A stretch of DNA of 64,000 bases. Source: Acinetobacter sp. ANC 5054 (lineage in GTDB: Bacteria > Pseudomonadota > Gammaproteobacteria > Pseudomonadales > Moraxellaceae). Positions 56,411 through 64,000 of this stretch are shown here, in pieces. The notes beneath the pieces are model-generated. The model ran no database searches. It was not told where the DNA came from and was given only the letters and a program-made list of their open reading frames with translations. The translations under genes and the position numbers were made by a program. Position 1 is the stretch's first letter. The number at the start of each line of letters is the position of its first letter. Where the stretch lies: positions 62,001-126,000 of the forward strand of contig NZ_NEGG01000008.1 in assembly GCF_002135295.1 (NCBI RefSeq). Reading direction: 5' to 3'.

Positions 56411-57688
56411 TTACAAACGCAGATCAGATTCGGCTTGAGATAACACATATTTCAAGTCATATAACACATGCTCAGATTTACCTAAAGCACGGATAGCGTG
56501 CACGCCCATATCTTTAAATTGATGATGTGCAACGGCCAAAATAACGGCATCATATTTGCCATTTTCTAAGTTTGAAATTGGGCTAATACCATATTCATGC
56601 TCAGCTTCAGCTGCATCTACCCAAGGGTCATAGACATCTATCTGAGTGTGGTATTCTTTGAGTTCATTGACGATATCAATGATGCGGGTATTACGGATAT
56701 CTGGGCAGTTCTCTTTAAAACTTAAGCCTAAAATCAATACCTTGGCATCTTCAACTTGAATGCGTTTTTTCAACATTGCTTTAACCAGTTGAGTCACCAC
56801 ATAAGCGCCCATACCATCATTTAAACGACGGCCTGCCAAAATAATTTCTGGGTTGTAGCCAATTGCTTGGGCTTTATGCGTTAAATAGTACGGATCAACA
56901 CCAATACAGTGACCACCGACTAAACCCGGACGGAACGGCAAGAAATTCCACTTGGTGCCTGCAGCTTGCAAGACTGCTTCTGTATCAATGCCCATTTTAT
57001 TAAAAATCAATGCCAATTCATTAATTAAGGCAATATTCACATCACGTTGGGTGTTTTCAATTACCTTGGCCGCTTCTGCAACTTTAATACTTGCTGCTTT
57101 ATGTGTGCCTGCCTCAATAATCAAGTTATAGACTTGATCTACATAATCAGCGACTTCTGGTGTTGAGCCCGAAGTGATTTTTAAAATATTGGTAACACGG
57201 TGCAGTTTATCACCCGGATTAATACGCTCAGGGCTATAACCTGCATAAAAATCTTGATTGAATTTTAATCCTGAATTTTTTTCTAAAACAGGAATACATA
57301 CTTCTTCGGTTGCACCAGGATAAACCGTTGATTCATAGACAACCACATCGTCTTTTTTAAGTACTTTAGAAATACTTTCGGATGCTTTAACCAAGGGAGT
57401 CAGGTCTGGTTGCTTAAATTCATCAATTGGCGTTGGAACTGTGACAATAAAGAAATTACAGTCTTCTAACTGCTGTAAATTCGTGGTATAGCTTAAATGC
57501 GTTGCTTGCTTTAATTCTTCTGGTGAAACTTCTAAAGTATGATCTTGTCCGCTCTGTAGCTCATCAATACGCTTTTGATGAATATCAAAACCCACAACGG
57601 GTACTTTTTTACCAAACTCAACAGCTAGCGGTAAACCGACATAACCTAATCCGATAATGGCAATTTTTAATTCGGAGAGTTGTAACAT
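56411..57688 (-). CDS. gna: UDP-N-acetyl-hexosamine 6-dehydrogenase, TviB/WbpO type
   Basis: A 425-residue UDP-sugar dehydrogenase. [21 protein letters not shown] is the NAD site, [12 protein letters not shown] and the Cys-containing [22 protein letters not shown] are the catalytic region, and [14 protein letters not shown] starts the C-terminal domain. It oxidises UDP-GlcNAc (or GalNAc) to the uronic acid, giving the acidic sugar of the capsule. This protein is the first gene after wza in most Acinetobacter K loci. Divergent from wza. Confidence 0.95.
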   Translation of the reverse strand: MLQLSELKIAIIGLGYVGLPLAVEFGKKVPVVGFDIHQKRIDELQSGQDHTLEVSPEELKQATHLSYTTNLQQLEDCNFFIVTVPTPIDEFKQPDLTPLVKASESISKVLKKDDVVVYESTVYPGATEEVCIPVLEKNSGLKFNQDFYAGYSPERINPGDKLHRVTNILKITSGSTPEVADYVDQVYNLIIEAGTHKAASIKVAEAAKVIENTQRDVNIALINELALIFNKMGIDTEAVLQAAGTKWNFLPFRPGLVGGHCIGVDPYYLTHKAQAIGYNPEIILAGRRLNDGMGAYVVTQLVKAMLKKRIQVEDAKVLILGLSFKENCPDIRNTRIIDIVNELKEYHTQIDVYDPWVDAAEAEHEYGISPISNLENGKYDAVILAVAHHQFKDMGVHAIRALGKSEHVLYDLKYVLSQAESDLRL

Positions 57689-58055
57689 ACTGAAGCCTAT
57701 GCTATCGATGAATTTTCATTCATCTTCATGTTGTAAATAGCGTTAAATTATATCAGAAAATCATTTTTTGATTGTGTAATGATGTTCAACTCATAGATTA
57801 AAAATCTACGCTTAAATTTAAGTTAGACCATACTAAAGCATAGATAGACTCTTTAAACTTTCAATTTTGTTGGTAAAAATACGTTAATAAACTTAATTTA
57901 TTTTATAAAAATGCTTTCTTAATATTACGATTTAAAACATCTTTGGCTATATTAACAATGACTATTAGTATAGAATTTTGCAGTCTAAAACATACAATTT
58001 GGGTAAATATACCCGTTTTAAAAGATTCAAATTTATAAATAGGATTTATATTCGC
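57689..58055. promoter_or_regulatory. Divergent promoter region between gna and wza
   Basis: A gene-free AT-rich region of 367 bases from which the export genes and the biosynthesis genes diverge. Several TATAAT-like stretches occur but none has a convincing -35 partner that I would single out. I see no JUMPstart/ops element. Confidence 0.5.
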
Positions 58056-59150
58056 GTGAATTACTACCGTTATAGCATCATGTTGGCTTTGAGTCTTGGT
58101 ATGGCTGGATGCGCAATGACCCCTGGACTACAGACATATGATTTACCAGAACAAGGTGCTTACCAAACTGATCAAGGGGCTGATCTAAATGTAGTACCTT
58201 TAACACAAGATAATATTCCTGCTATTTCTCAATCAAATTTCCAAGATTTCTCGCAAATTCAGTCCTTATTTCATCATCAGCAAACCATCTATAAATTAAG
58301 CGCGGGTGATGTGTTATCAATTCAACTTTGGGCATATCCTGAAATTACGCCACCTATTCAAGACGCAACAAATATTAAAGCAGTAGGCTACCCAATTGAT
58401 CCAAATGGCAATGTACAACTCCCATTGGTAGGCTCAGTAAAAATTGCTGGGAAAACACTTGCTCAAACGAATTCATTTTTACGTAGTCAATTCAGTAAAT
58501 ATTTAAAACATCCTGACGTTGTGGTCAGAGTATTATCCTATGAAGGCAAACGTTACTTTGTAAATGGTCAGGTACTCAAAAGTGGTCAATATACTCTAAA
58601 CGATCAACCTATTAGCCTTTACACAGCATTGGGTCAAGCTGGTGGCATCGATACTAAAACTGGCGATACCACCAATATTCAGTTGATCCGAAATGGTTCA
58701 ACATACAATCTAAATACGATCCAACTCGAAAAAAATGGCTTATCGCTTCACAATTTACTTATCCGTCCCAATGACACTATTTTTGTAAATACAAAACAAG
58801 ATCAAAAACTTTATGTCATGGGCGAGTCAAGTAAGAGCCAGGCAATTAACCTACGCGATCAGGGTATGTCATTAAGTGATGTATTAGGTGAAAGCGAAGG
58901 CATCAATCCATACTCGGCAAGTGCTGCAAGAATTTATGTCATGCGTACCAATGTTGAGCAAAAACAATCAACGATTTATCATTTAAACCTAAGTAGTATT
59001 GGTAATCTTGCTTTAGCAAATCAATTCCAAATGAAAAAGAATGATATTGTTTATATTGATGCAACTGGCTTGACGCGTTGGCAGCGTGTAGTTAATCAGA
59101 TTATTCCATTCTCAAGTGCACTTTATAGTTTCGATCAACTTGGGAAATAA
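58056..59150 (+). CDS. wza: Outer membrane polysaccharide export lipoprotein
   Basis: A 364-residue Wza that forms the octameric outer membrane channel for the capsule. The signal peptide has lipobox LGMAGC about 19 residues in. The polysaccharide export domain follows (YKLSAGDVLSIQLWAYPE, YPIDPNGNVQLPLVGSVKIAGKTL) with two SLBB-like segments (YFVNGQVLKSGQYTL; LYVMGESSKSQAI). It ends in an amphipathic helix (WQRVVNQIIPFSSALYSFDQL) that would cross the outer membrane. The GTG at 58056 fits the signal peptide; the frame is open to 57978 but the upstream residues do not look like a signal sequence. Confidence 0.93.
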   Translation: MNYYRYSIMLALSLGMAGCAMTPGLQTYDLPEQGAYQTDQGADLNVVPLTQDNIPAISQSNFQDFSQIQSLFHHQQTIYKLSAGDVLSIQLWAYPEITPPIQDATNIKAVGYPIDPNGNVQLPLVGSVKIAGKTLAQTNSFLRSQFSKYLKHPDVVVRVLSYEGKRYFVNGQVLKSGQYTLNDQPISLYTALGQAGGIDTKTGDTTNIQLIRNGSTYNLNTIQLEKNGLSLHNLLIRPNDTIFVNTKQDQKLYVMGESSKSQAINLRDQGMSLSDVLGESEGINPYSASAARIYVMRTNVEQKQSTIYHLNLSSIGNLALANQFQMKKNDIVYIDATGLTRWQRVVNQIIPFSSALYSFDQLGK

Positions 59151-59152
59151 TC

Positions 59153-59581
59153 ATGGCTATTAAAAATATCCTCGTCGTCTGTGTTGGAAATATTTGCCGT
59201 AGCCCTATGGCGGAATATTTCCTCAAAAACAATTGCCCTGAACAGGTTATTGACTCAGCAGGATTATCTGCAATGGTTGGTCATGGGGCTGATGAAAAAG
59301 CCATTCATTGTATGGATCAATTTAATATTGATATGCGCCCACACATCGCAAAACAAATCAATGCGTCACTCATTAAGCAAGCTGATTTAATTTTAGTGAT
59401 GAGCAACAATCAAGCTCAACACATAGAAAAGCAATGGCCGTTCGCTAAAGGGAAAGTCTTTCGTTTAGGGCATTGGCAGGGTCAAAATGTGCCTGACCCT
59501 TATAAGCATGATCAAGATTTTTTTAACGAATCTTGTAAAAACATAAGCAATTATGTTCAAGATTGGTTACCGCATTTTTAA
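59153..59581 (+). CDS. wzb: Low-molecular-weight protein tyrosine phosphatase
   Basis: A 142-residue LMW-PTP. The P-loop is VCVGNICRSP (C-x5-R-S) and the general acid Asp is in VPDPYKHDQDFF. It dephosphorylates the tyrosine cluster of Wzc, allowing cycles of capsule export. It sits two bases after wza in the wza-wzb-wzc operon. Confidence 0.97.
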   Translation: MAIKNILVVCVGNICRSPMAEYFLKNNCPEQVIDSAGLSAMVGHGADEKAIHCMDQFNIDMRPHIAKQINASLIKQADLILVMSNNQAQHIEKQWPFAKGKVFRLGHWQGQNVPDPYKHDQDFFNESCKNISNYVQDWLPHF

Positions 59582-59609
59582 TATAAATTGAAGACTTAGT
59601 TGTTAAATT

Positions 59610-61802
59610 ATGACTCAAACTGCAAAAAATGAAGATGATACTATTGATTTAAAAGAGCTATTTTTTTCACTGATCGCTCAGTGGAAATTAATTGCACTTT
59701 GCATCATATTAAGTTTAATCTGTGCCCTGCTCTATGTACGTACAACGCCTTCTATTTATTCAACTGATGCCTTAGTTCAAGTAGAAGATGGCAAAAGCGC
59801 CGCTTCAGCCGCTTTGCTAGGTGAGTTAAAAGATATGTCTGGCGGTTTGGGTCAAAAATCTCCCGCTGATGCTGAGATTGAAATCTTAAATTCTAGAATG
59901 GTCTTGGGTAAAGTTATTGATGATCTGAATCTCAATATTAAGATTAAAGACAAAAATGATAGTTTAGTTGGTCGACTATTTTCACCAGAAAAAGGCCAAT
60001 TAAAATTTGACACACAAGGTGTCAGCTTCAATACCAAAAATAATAATTTTTTAATCAAGCAATTAGATGTTCCAAAATATTATCTTGATAAAAACCTTAC
60101 CTTAAATTTTAAATCTGACGCACTCTATACTTTAAGCTATCAAGATAAAGTTGTATTTGAAGGTCAGCTAAATAAGCTGAATCAATTTACGGATAGCTAC
60201 GGAACGTGGAAAGTTAATCTGTCAAGTACACAACCATTCAAACATGAGTTTACTCTATCTAAATTATCACTTCCTTCAGCTGTAAAAAATCTACAATTAA
60301 ATTATGGCGTAGCTGAAAAAGGGAAAATGACAGGAATTATTGGACTTAACTATGCTGGTGAAGACAAACAACACATTACCAGTGTACTCAATCATATTTT
60401 AGAAATTTATCATCAGCAAAATATTGAGCGGAAATCGTTAGAATCTAAACAGACTTTAAGTTTTCTTGATCAGCAACTTCCAGAGTTAAAACAACAACTT
60501 GAACAATCTGAACTGAAATTCAACGAATTCCGAGAAAAATATAATACAATCGATGTTACTCAAGAATCTGAACTCATGCTCAAACAAAATATTGAGCTTG
60601 AGAAAATGCGTATTGAATTAAAACAAAAACAAGCTGAATTATCAGCAAAATATACACCTGACCATCCATTAATGTCTGAAATTAATGCACAGGTGAATAC
60701 GTTAAATCAAAAGATTCAAGAACTCAACAAATCAATTAAACAACTGCCTGAAACCCAGCGTTTATATTTACAACTGTATCGTGATGTTAAAGTAAATACT
60801 GAGCTTTATACATCCCTGCTCAACAGCTACCAACAATTGAAAATCGTCAAGGCTGGTGAGATTGGTAATGTACGTATCATCGATACGGCGGTTGAACCAG
60901 AGAAACCAATTAAACCTAAGAAACTTATCATCCTTATACTATCTATGTTTGTCGGTGGCTTTATTGGTGTACTCATTGCTTTAGTTCGCAATATGCTACG
61001 TTCAGGCATCAAAGACTCTTCTGAAATTGAAAATAATCTTGATCTTCCTGTATATGCAACAGTGCCTCGCTCTCCAGTTCAGGAAAGTCGTATCAAGTTA
61101 TTGAAGAAGAAGAAGACCATCCCTGTACTTGCTGTTAGAAATAGTGATGATATTGCTATTGAAAGCTTACGCAGTATGCGTACCGCAATTCATTTTGCAC
61201 TCTCTTCAGCTAAAAATAATCTGATCATGATTTCTGGTCCAGCACCAGAAGTTGGTAAATCATTTATTTCAACCAACTTAGCAACGATTCTTGCACAAAG
61301 TGACAAACGCGTTCTGATTGTTGATGCAGACATGCGCCGTGGTTATTTAAATAAATACTTCAACCAAGATAATCAGCCGGGTCTAGCTGAATTTTTGAAT
61401 GGGCAGCAAGGAATAGACAGTATTATCAAAGCTACTGAAATTCCGAATTTAAGTGTTGTTACCCGCGGTAAGAGTCCAACTAACCCTTCTGAATTATTAA
61501 GCTCAGCAAAATTCAAAGAGTTCTTGGATTTAATTTCACCGATGTTTGATCATGTGATTATTGATACACCTCCAGTCTTAGCCGTGACTGACGGTATTAT
61601 CATTTCTCAATTTGCGGGTGTAAATCTAGTAATTGCTCGCCATGCAAAAACCCAAATGAAAGAATTAGAACTTACTGTCAATCGTTTCGAGCAAGTAGGC
61701 GTCAAAGTGAATGGTATTATTCTGAACGATATCCAACGCACTGCTGGTAGCTATGGTTATAACTATGCTTATGGTTATGGTGCAGCAAAAGATCAAGACT
61801 AA
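59610..61802 (+). CDS. wzc: Polysaccharide co-polymerase and tyrosine autokinase
   Basis: A 730-residue protein. An N-terminal Wzz domain is bounded by two membrane helices (about 30-50 and 440-460), with a long periplasmic coiled coil between. The C-terminal cytoplasmic BY-kinase has Walker A PAPEVGKSFISTNL, Walker A' VLIVDADMRRG and Walker B VIIDTPP. The C-terminus has a cluster of five tyrosines in SYGYNYAYGYG that would be autophosphorylated. It controls chain length and export with Wza and Wzb. Terminator follows. Confidence 0.97.
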   Translation: MTQTAKNEDDTIDLKELFFSLIAQWKLIALCIILSLICALLYVRTTPSIYSTDALVQVEDGKSAASAALLGELKDMSGGLGQKSPADAEIEILNSRMVLGKVIDDLNLNIKIKDKNDSLVGRLFSPEKGQLKFDTQGVSFNTKNNNFLIKQLDVPKYYLDKNLTLNFKSDALYTLSYQDKVVFEGQLNKLNQFTDSYGTWKVNLSSTQPFKHEFTLSKLSLPSAVKNLQLNYGVAEKGKMTGIIGLNYAGEDKQHITSVLNHILEIYHQQNIERKSLESKQTLSFLDQQLPELKQQLEQSELKFNEFREKYNTIDVTQESELMLKQNIELEKMRIELKQKQAELSAKYTPDHPLMSEINAQVNTLNQKIQELNKSIKQLPETQRLYLQLYRDVKVNTELYTSLLNSYQQLKIVKAGEIGNVRIIDTAVEPEKPIKPKKLIILILSMFVGGFIGVLIALVRNMLRSGIKDSSEIENNLDLPVYATVPRSPVQESRIKLLKKKKTIPVLAVRNSDDIAIESLRSMRTAIHFALSSAKNNLIMISGPAPEVGKSFISTNLATILAQSDKRVLIVDADMRRGYLNKYFNQDNQPGLAEFLNGQQGIDSIIKATEIPNLSVVTRGKSPTNPSELLSSAKFKEFLDLISPMFDHVIIDTPPVLAVTDGIIISQFAGVNLVIARHAKTQMKELELTVNRFEQVGVKVNGIILNDIQRTAGSYGYNYAYGYGAAKDQD

Positions 61803-61813
61803 TTCAGATCTTC

Positions 61814-61847
61814 ATAAAAAAGCCATCGTTTAAGATGGCTTTTTTAT
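61814..61847 (+). terminator. Terminator of the wza-wzb-wzc operon
   Basis: Stem AAAAAGCCATC/GATGGCTTTTT with a GTTTAA-type loop, followed by T-rich sequence. Confidence 0.9.
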
Positions 61848-62048
61848 TTTGCATAGATTAATTTTTATTCAGGCTTATGTATAAAAAATGTTTTATATAT
61901 TCATATCGTTATAGTATAAAAATAAGAAGATGGCTATGATGAACTTTCCTGCACCTTAGCTATTCATACATATAGCTAAACGTTGAACAGGAAAAGTCTG
62001 CTAGAATTTCAGCAACTTTTTACATATAAAATAATTGTGGGAAAATAT

Positions 62049-62762
62049 ATGAGTAAGGCTCTACCTATCGCTGTCGCTGTTCTACTCGGCGGTGCCGCAC
62101 TTGTTCCTGTTTACTATGCAACTAAAACACCTGCTACGCAATCAGCAACATCAACTCAACCTGCTGCAAATGCATCAGCCGTCGCTAAAATCAGCTACGC
62201 ACTGGGTTATGAAGTTGCTCATCAAACACCACCTGAATTGGACATTAACAGTTTTGTGACTGGTGTTCGTGCTGGTCATGCACGCGCGAAACCCGCTTAT
62301 ACTGAAGAAGAATTGCAAAAAGCATATGCTGAATTCCAGCAAGAAATGCAAACAAAACAACTTGAAAGCAATAAGCAAGCGCAAAGCACAAGTGATTCTT
62401 TCCTAACTAAAAATAAAGCTAAAGCTGGCGTAAAAACAACAGCTTCTGGCTTACAATACATCATCACTAAAGAAGGTGCAGGTAAACAACCTCAAGCCAA
62501 TTCTGTAGTGAAAGTTCACTATACTGGTAAATTGGTTGATGGCACCGTATTTGACAGTTCGGTACAACGTGGTGAGCCAATTGAGTTTCTATTAAATCAA
62601 GTGATTCCGGGTTGGACTGAAGGTTTGCAATTGATGAAAGAAGGTGGCAAAGCGACCTTATTTATTCCTGCAAATCTTGGCTATGGTGCACAGGGTGTTC
62701 CTGGTACGATCCCTCCAAACAGTACCTTAATTTTTGATGTCGAACTGATCCAAGTTAAATAA
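62049..62762 (+). CDS. fkpA: FKBP-type peptidyl-prolyl cis-trans isomerase
   Basis: A 237-residue protein with an N-terminal signal/anchor ([21 protein letters not shown]), an Ala/Thr/Gln-rich linker, the FKBP_N dimerisation domain ([29 protein letters not shown]) and the FKBP_C catalytic domain ([45 protein letters not shown]). It assists folding of envelope proteins. The ATG at 62049 gives the signal sequence; the frame is open 22 codons further upstream. It marks one end of Acinetobacter K loci. Confidence 0.94.
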   Translation: MSKALPIAVAVLLGGAALVPVYYATKTPATQSATSTQPAANASAVAKISYALGYEVAHQTPPELDINSFVTGVRAGHARAKPAYTEEELQKAYAEFQQEMQTKQLESNKQAQSTSDSFLTKNKAKAGVKTTASGLQYIITKEGAGKQPQANSVVKVHYTGKLVDGTVFDSSVQRGEPIEFLLNQVIPGWTEGLQLMKEGGKATLFIPANLGYGAQGVPGTIPPNSTLIFDVELIQVK

Positions 62763-62771
62763 AACACTGTA

Positions 62772-62804
62772 CAGGAGAGCAAAAAGCTCTCCTGCTTTAT
62801 TTTT
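62772..62804 (+). terminator. Terminator between the two FKBP genes
   Basis: Nine-base-pair stem CAGGAGAGC/GCTCTCCTG with A5 loop, followed by CTTTATTTTT. Confidence 0.85.
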
Positions 62805-62815
62805 GAGATTGAATA

Positions 62816-63508
62816 ATGAAATTACAGATGGGTATTTTGTGTTTGGCACTGTGTTCAAGCACTGTTTTTGCAAAAAACGTGAGCAATAAAAGTAGTGCTG
62901 CTGAACAAGTGGGTTATAGCTTTGGCTATCTCATGGGTCGTAGTAATGCAGAATCAATCAAAGATTTAGATATTGATGCTTTTGTTGCGGGCCTTAAAGC
63001 AGCATCTAAAGGGCAAGAATCTGCTTTAACTGATGAAGAAATGACGCGTGCTTTAACTCAATACAAGAAGCAAACTGAAGCAAAACAACTGATCGAACTT
63101 AAACAAAAAGCCGATGAAAATGAAAAAATCGGAACGGCTTTTTTAGCTGAAAATGCCAAAAAATCTGGGATTATAGTTACTAAATCAGGTTTACAATATC
63201 AAGTGATTGAGGCTGGTAAAGGTAAATCACCCAAAGCCAACGCGACCGTAAAAGTTCATTATGAAGGCCGTTTACTTGATGGTACGGTTTTTGACAGTTC
63301 AATTGCACGTAACCACCCTGCAATGTTTCAAGTCAGCCAAGTGATTCAAGGTTGGACTGAAGGTCTACAGTTAATGAAAGAAGGTGCAAAATATCGCTTC
63401 TTTATTCCAGCAAATTTGGCCTATGGTCAGATTGGTTCTGGTGATGTAATTGAACCAAACAGCACACTCATCTTTGATGTTGAACTTATTGAAGTTGTAC
63501 CTAAATAA
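62816..63508 (+). CDS. FKBP-type peptidyl-prolyl cis-trans isomerase (second copy)
   Basis: A 230-residue periplasmic isomerase. The signal peptide MKLQMGILCLALCSSTVFA is followed by an FKBP_N domain (VGYSFGYLMGRSNAESIKDLDIDAFVAGL) and FKBP_C domain ([48 protein letters not shown]). It is a diverged tandem paralogue of the preceding gene, separated from it by a terminator hairpin that may be only partial. Confidence 0.94.
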   Translation: MKLQMGILCLALCSSTVFAKNVSNKSSAAEQVGYSFGYLMGRSNAESIKDLDIDAFVAGLKAASKGQESALTDEEMTRALTQYKKQTEAKQLIELKQKADENEKIGTAFLAENAKKSGIIVTKSGLQYQVIEAGKGKSPKANATVKVHYEGRLLDGTVFDSSIARNHPAMFQVSQVIQGWTEGLQLMKEGAKYRFFIPANLAYGQIGSGDVIEPNSTLIFDVELIEVVPK

Positions 63509-63521
63509 TATTTTCATTCTA

Positions 63522-63555
63522 TTCAGCATAAGCTAAACCGCTTATGCTGAAATTT
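63522..63555 (+). terminator. Strong hairpin after the second FKBP gene
   Basis: Twelve perfect base pairs TTCAGCATAAGC/GCTTATGCTGAA around TAAACC. The following bases are A/T-rich but with no long T run, so termination may be partial. Confidence 0.6.
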
Positions 63556-63707
63556 ATAGCATTCTAATCATTTTATTTTACAAATTATTTGGCAATTTTT
63601 GCTGTATTTTCATATTTAGCTTTTATATTAAATCATTCACTCACACTTTTTATGCTTTAATTTTCAACGTTTAATTTAGCCATTTACTGTTTTACAGGGA
63701 TTTTTCC

Positions 63708-64000
63708 ATGACTTTAAAAATTAAAACCCGCGAAATTCATTACACTGCTGCAGATGGATCACAGTTAGTCGGTTATTTTGCTGCACCTGAGTCAGAAACA
63801 CCTGTTGCGGGTGTGTTGGTTTCTCCTGAATGGTGGGGTCGCAATGACTATACCGAACAACGTGCACGTGAGTTGGCTGAACATGGTTATGCGGCATTTG
63901 CACTTGACATGTATGGTGACAAAAAAGTAACGACGGATGCCAAGCAAGCTTATACATGGATGATGCAAACCTTTGATCACCCAGACACAATTGTGACCCG
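63708..64000 (+). CDS. Dienelactone hydrolase family protein (3' end cut by window edge)
   Basis: The first 97 codons of an alpha/beta hydrolase of the dienelactone hydrolase family, running off the right edge with no stop. GYFAAPESETPVAGVLVSPEWWGRNDYTEQRARELAEHGYAAFALDMYG is the typical N-terminal block with the oxyanion-hole EWWG. The nucleophile Cys/Ser region lies beyond the window, so the substrate class cannot be narrowed. AGGGA lies nine bases before the ATG. Confidence 0.9.
   Translation, partial: MTLKIKTREIHYTAADGSQLVGYFAAPESETPVAGVLVSPEWWGRNDYTEQRARELAEHGYAAFALDMYGDKKVTTDAKQAYTWMMQTFDHPDTIVT

Noticed and set aside
1..64000. CRISPR array, prophage, insertion sequence
   Set aside because: No regularly spaced repeats, transposase, integrase or phage structural genes are seen. 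The only repeats are tRNA copies and terminator hairpins.

Overview
The window is a chromosomal segment of a gammaproteobacterium, almost certainly an Acinetobacter outside the baumannii group. The evidence is the order wzc-wzb-wza divergent from a gna-type nucleotide-sugar dehydrogenase next to two FKBP isomerases (the usual edge of the Acinetobacter capsule, or K, locus), the Acinetobacter-like GuaA, RibB, NusB, GlmU and GlmS proteins, and a wee/emulsan-type bacillosamine gene set. Species cannot be fixed from sequence reading alone.

Layout. 1-2.1 kb: two tandem membrane diguanylate cyclases, the first cut by the window edge. 2.2-4.7 kb: one AT-rich gene for a large AAA_13/SMC-like ATPase with RloC/PrrC-like features, flanked by near-identical terminator hairpins. 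4.7-11.3 kb: housekeeping and small membrane genes (guaA, BOF protein, DoxX, DedA, LysE, lipoprotein, orphan ParA, SirB2, BolA). 11.4-11.8 kb: three identical tRNA-Gly(GCC) genes. 11.9-19.5 kb: NAD malic enzyme, then an alcohol oxidation set: Fe-alcohol dehydrogenase, alpha/beta hydrolase, GAF-type regulator divergent from an ExaC-like aldehyde dehydrogenase, and a 37-residue membrane peptide. 19.6-23.2 kb: LysR, GNAT, DsbA-like isomerase, and an SDR/TetR divergent pair. 23.5-30.2 kb: a plus-strand run ribB-ribH-nusB-thiL-pgpA followed by glmU-glmS.

30.3-61.8 kb is a surface polysaccharide locus. Its minus-strand part reads as two modules placed end to end. The wza-proximal module (44.4-57.7 kb) makes a UDP-GalNAcA-type precursor (gna, gne2) and a bacillosamine/QuiNAc4NAc-type sugar (WeeK, J, I, with initiating transferase WeeH), and has three GT4 transferases, three hexapeptide acyltransferases and a Wzx. 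The distal module (32-44.3 kb) is visibly AT-richer. It has a FnlA-like dehydratase, a tandem pair of DegT aminotransferases, two acetyltransferases, a second Wzx, a Wzy, three glycosyltransferases, a second initiating transferase and galE, and is followed by wzi. The export genes wza-wzb-wzc run the other way, then come two FKBP peptidyl-prolyl isomerases and the start of a dienelactone hydrolase.

The most unusual points are: one DegT protein of the tandem pair has Arg where the PLP lysine should be and has lost the SGT phosphate-binding motif; the K locus carries two initiating transferases and two flippases but one recognisable polymerase; the AAA_13 ATPase is an isolated insertion with duplicated terminators; a GGTWGG-N5-GGTWGG element sits upstream of both the alcohol and the aldehyde dehydrogenase genes; and a compact multi-hairpin element follows the alcohol dehydrogenase gene.
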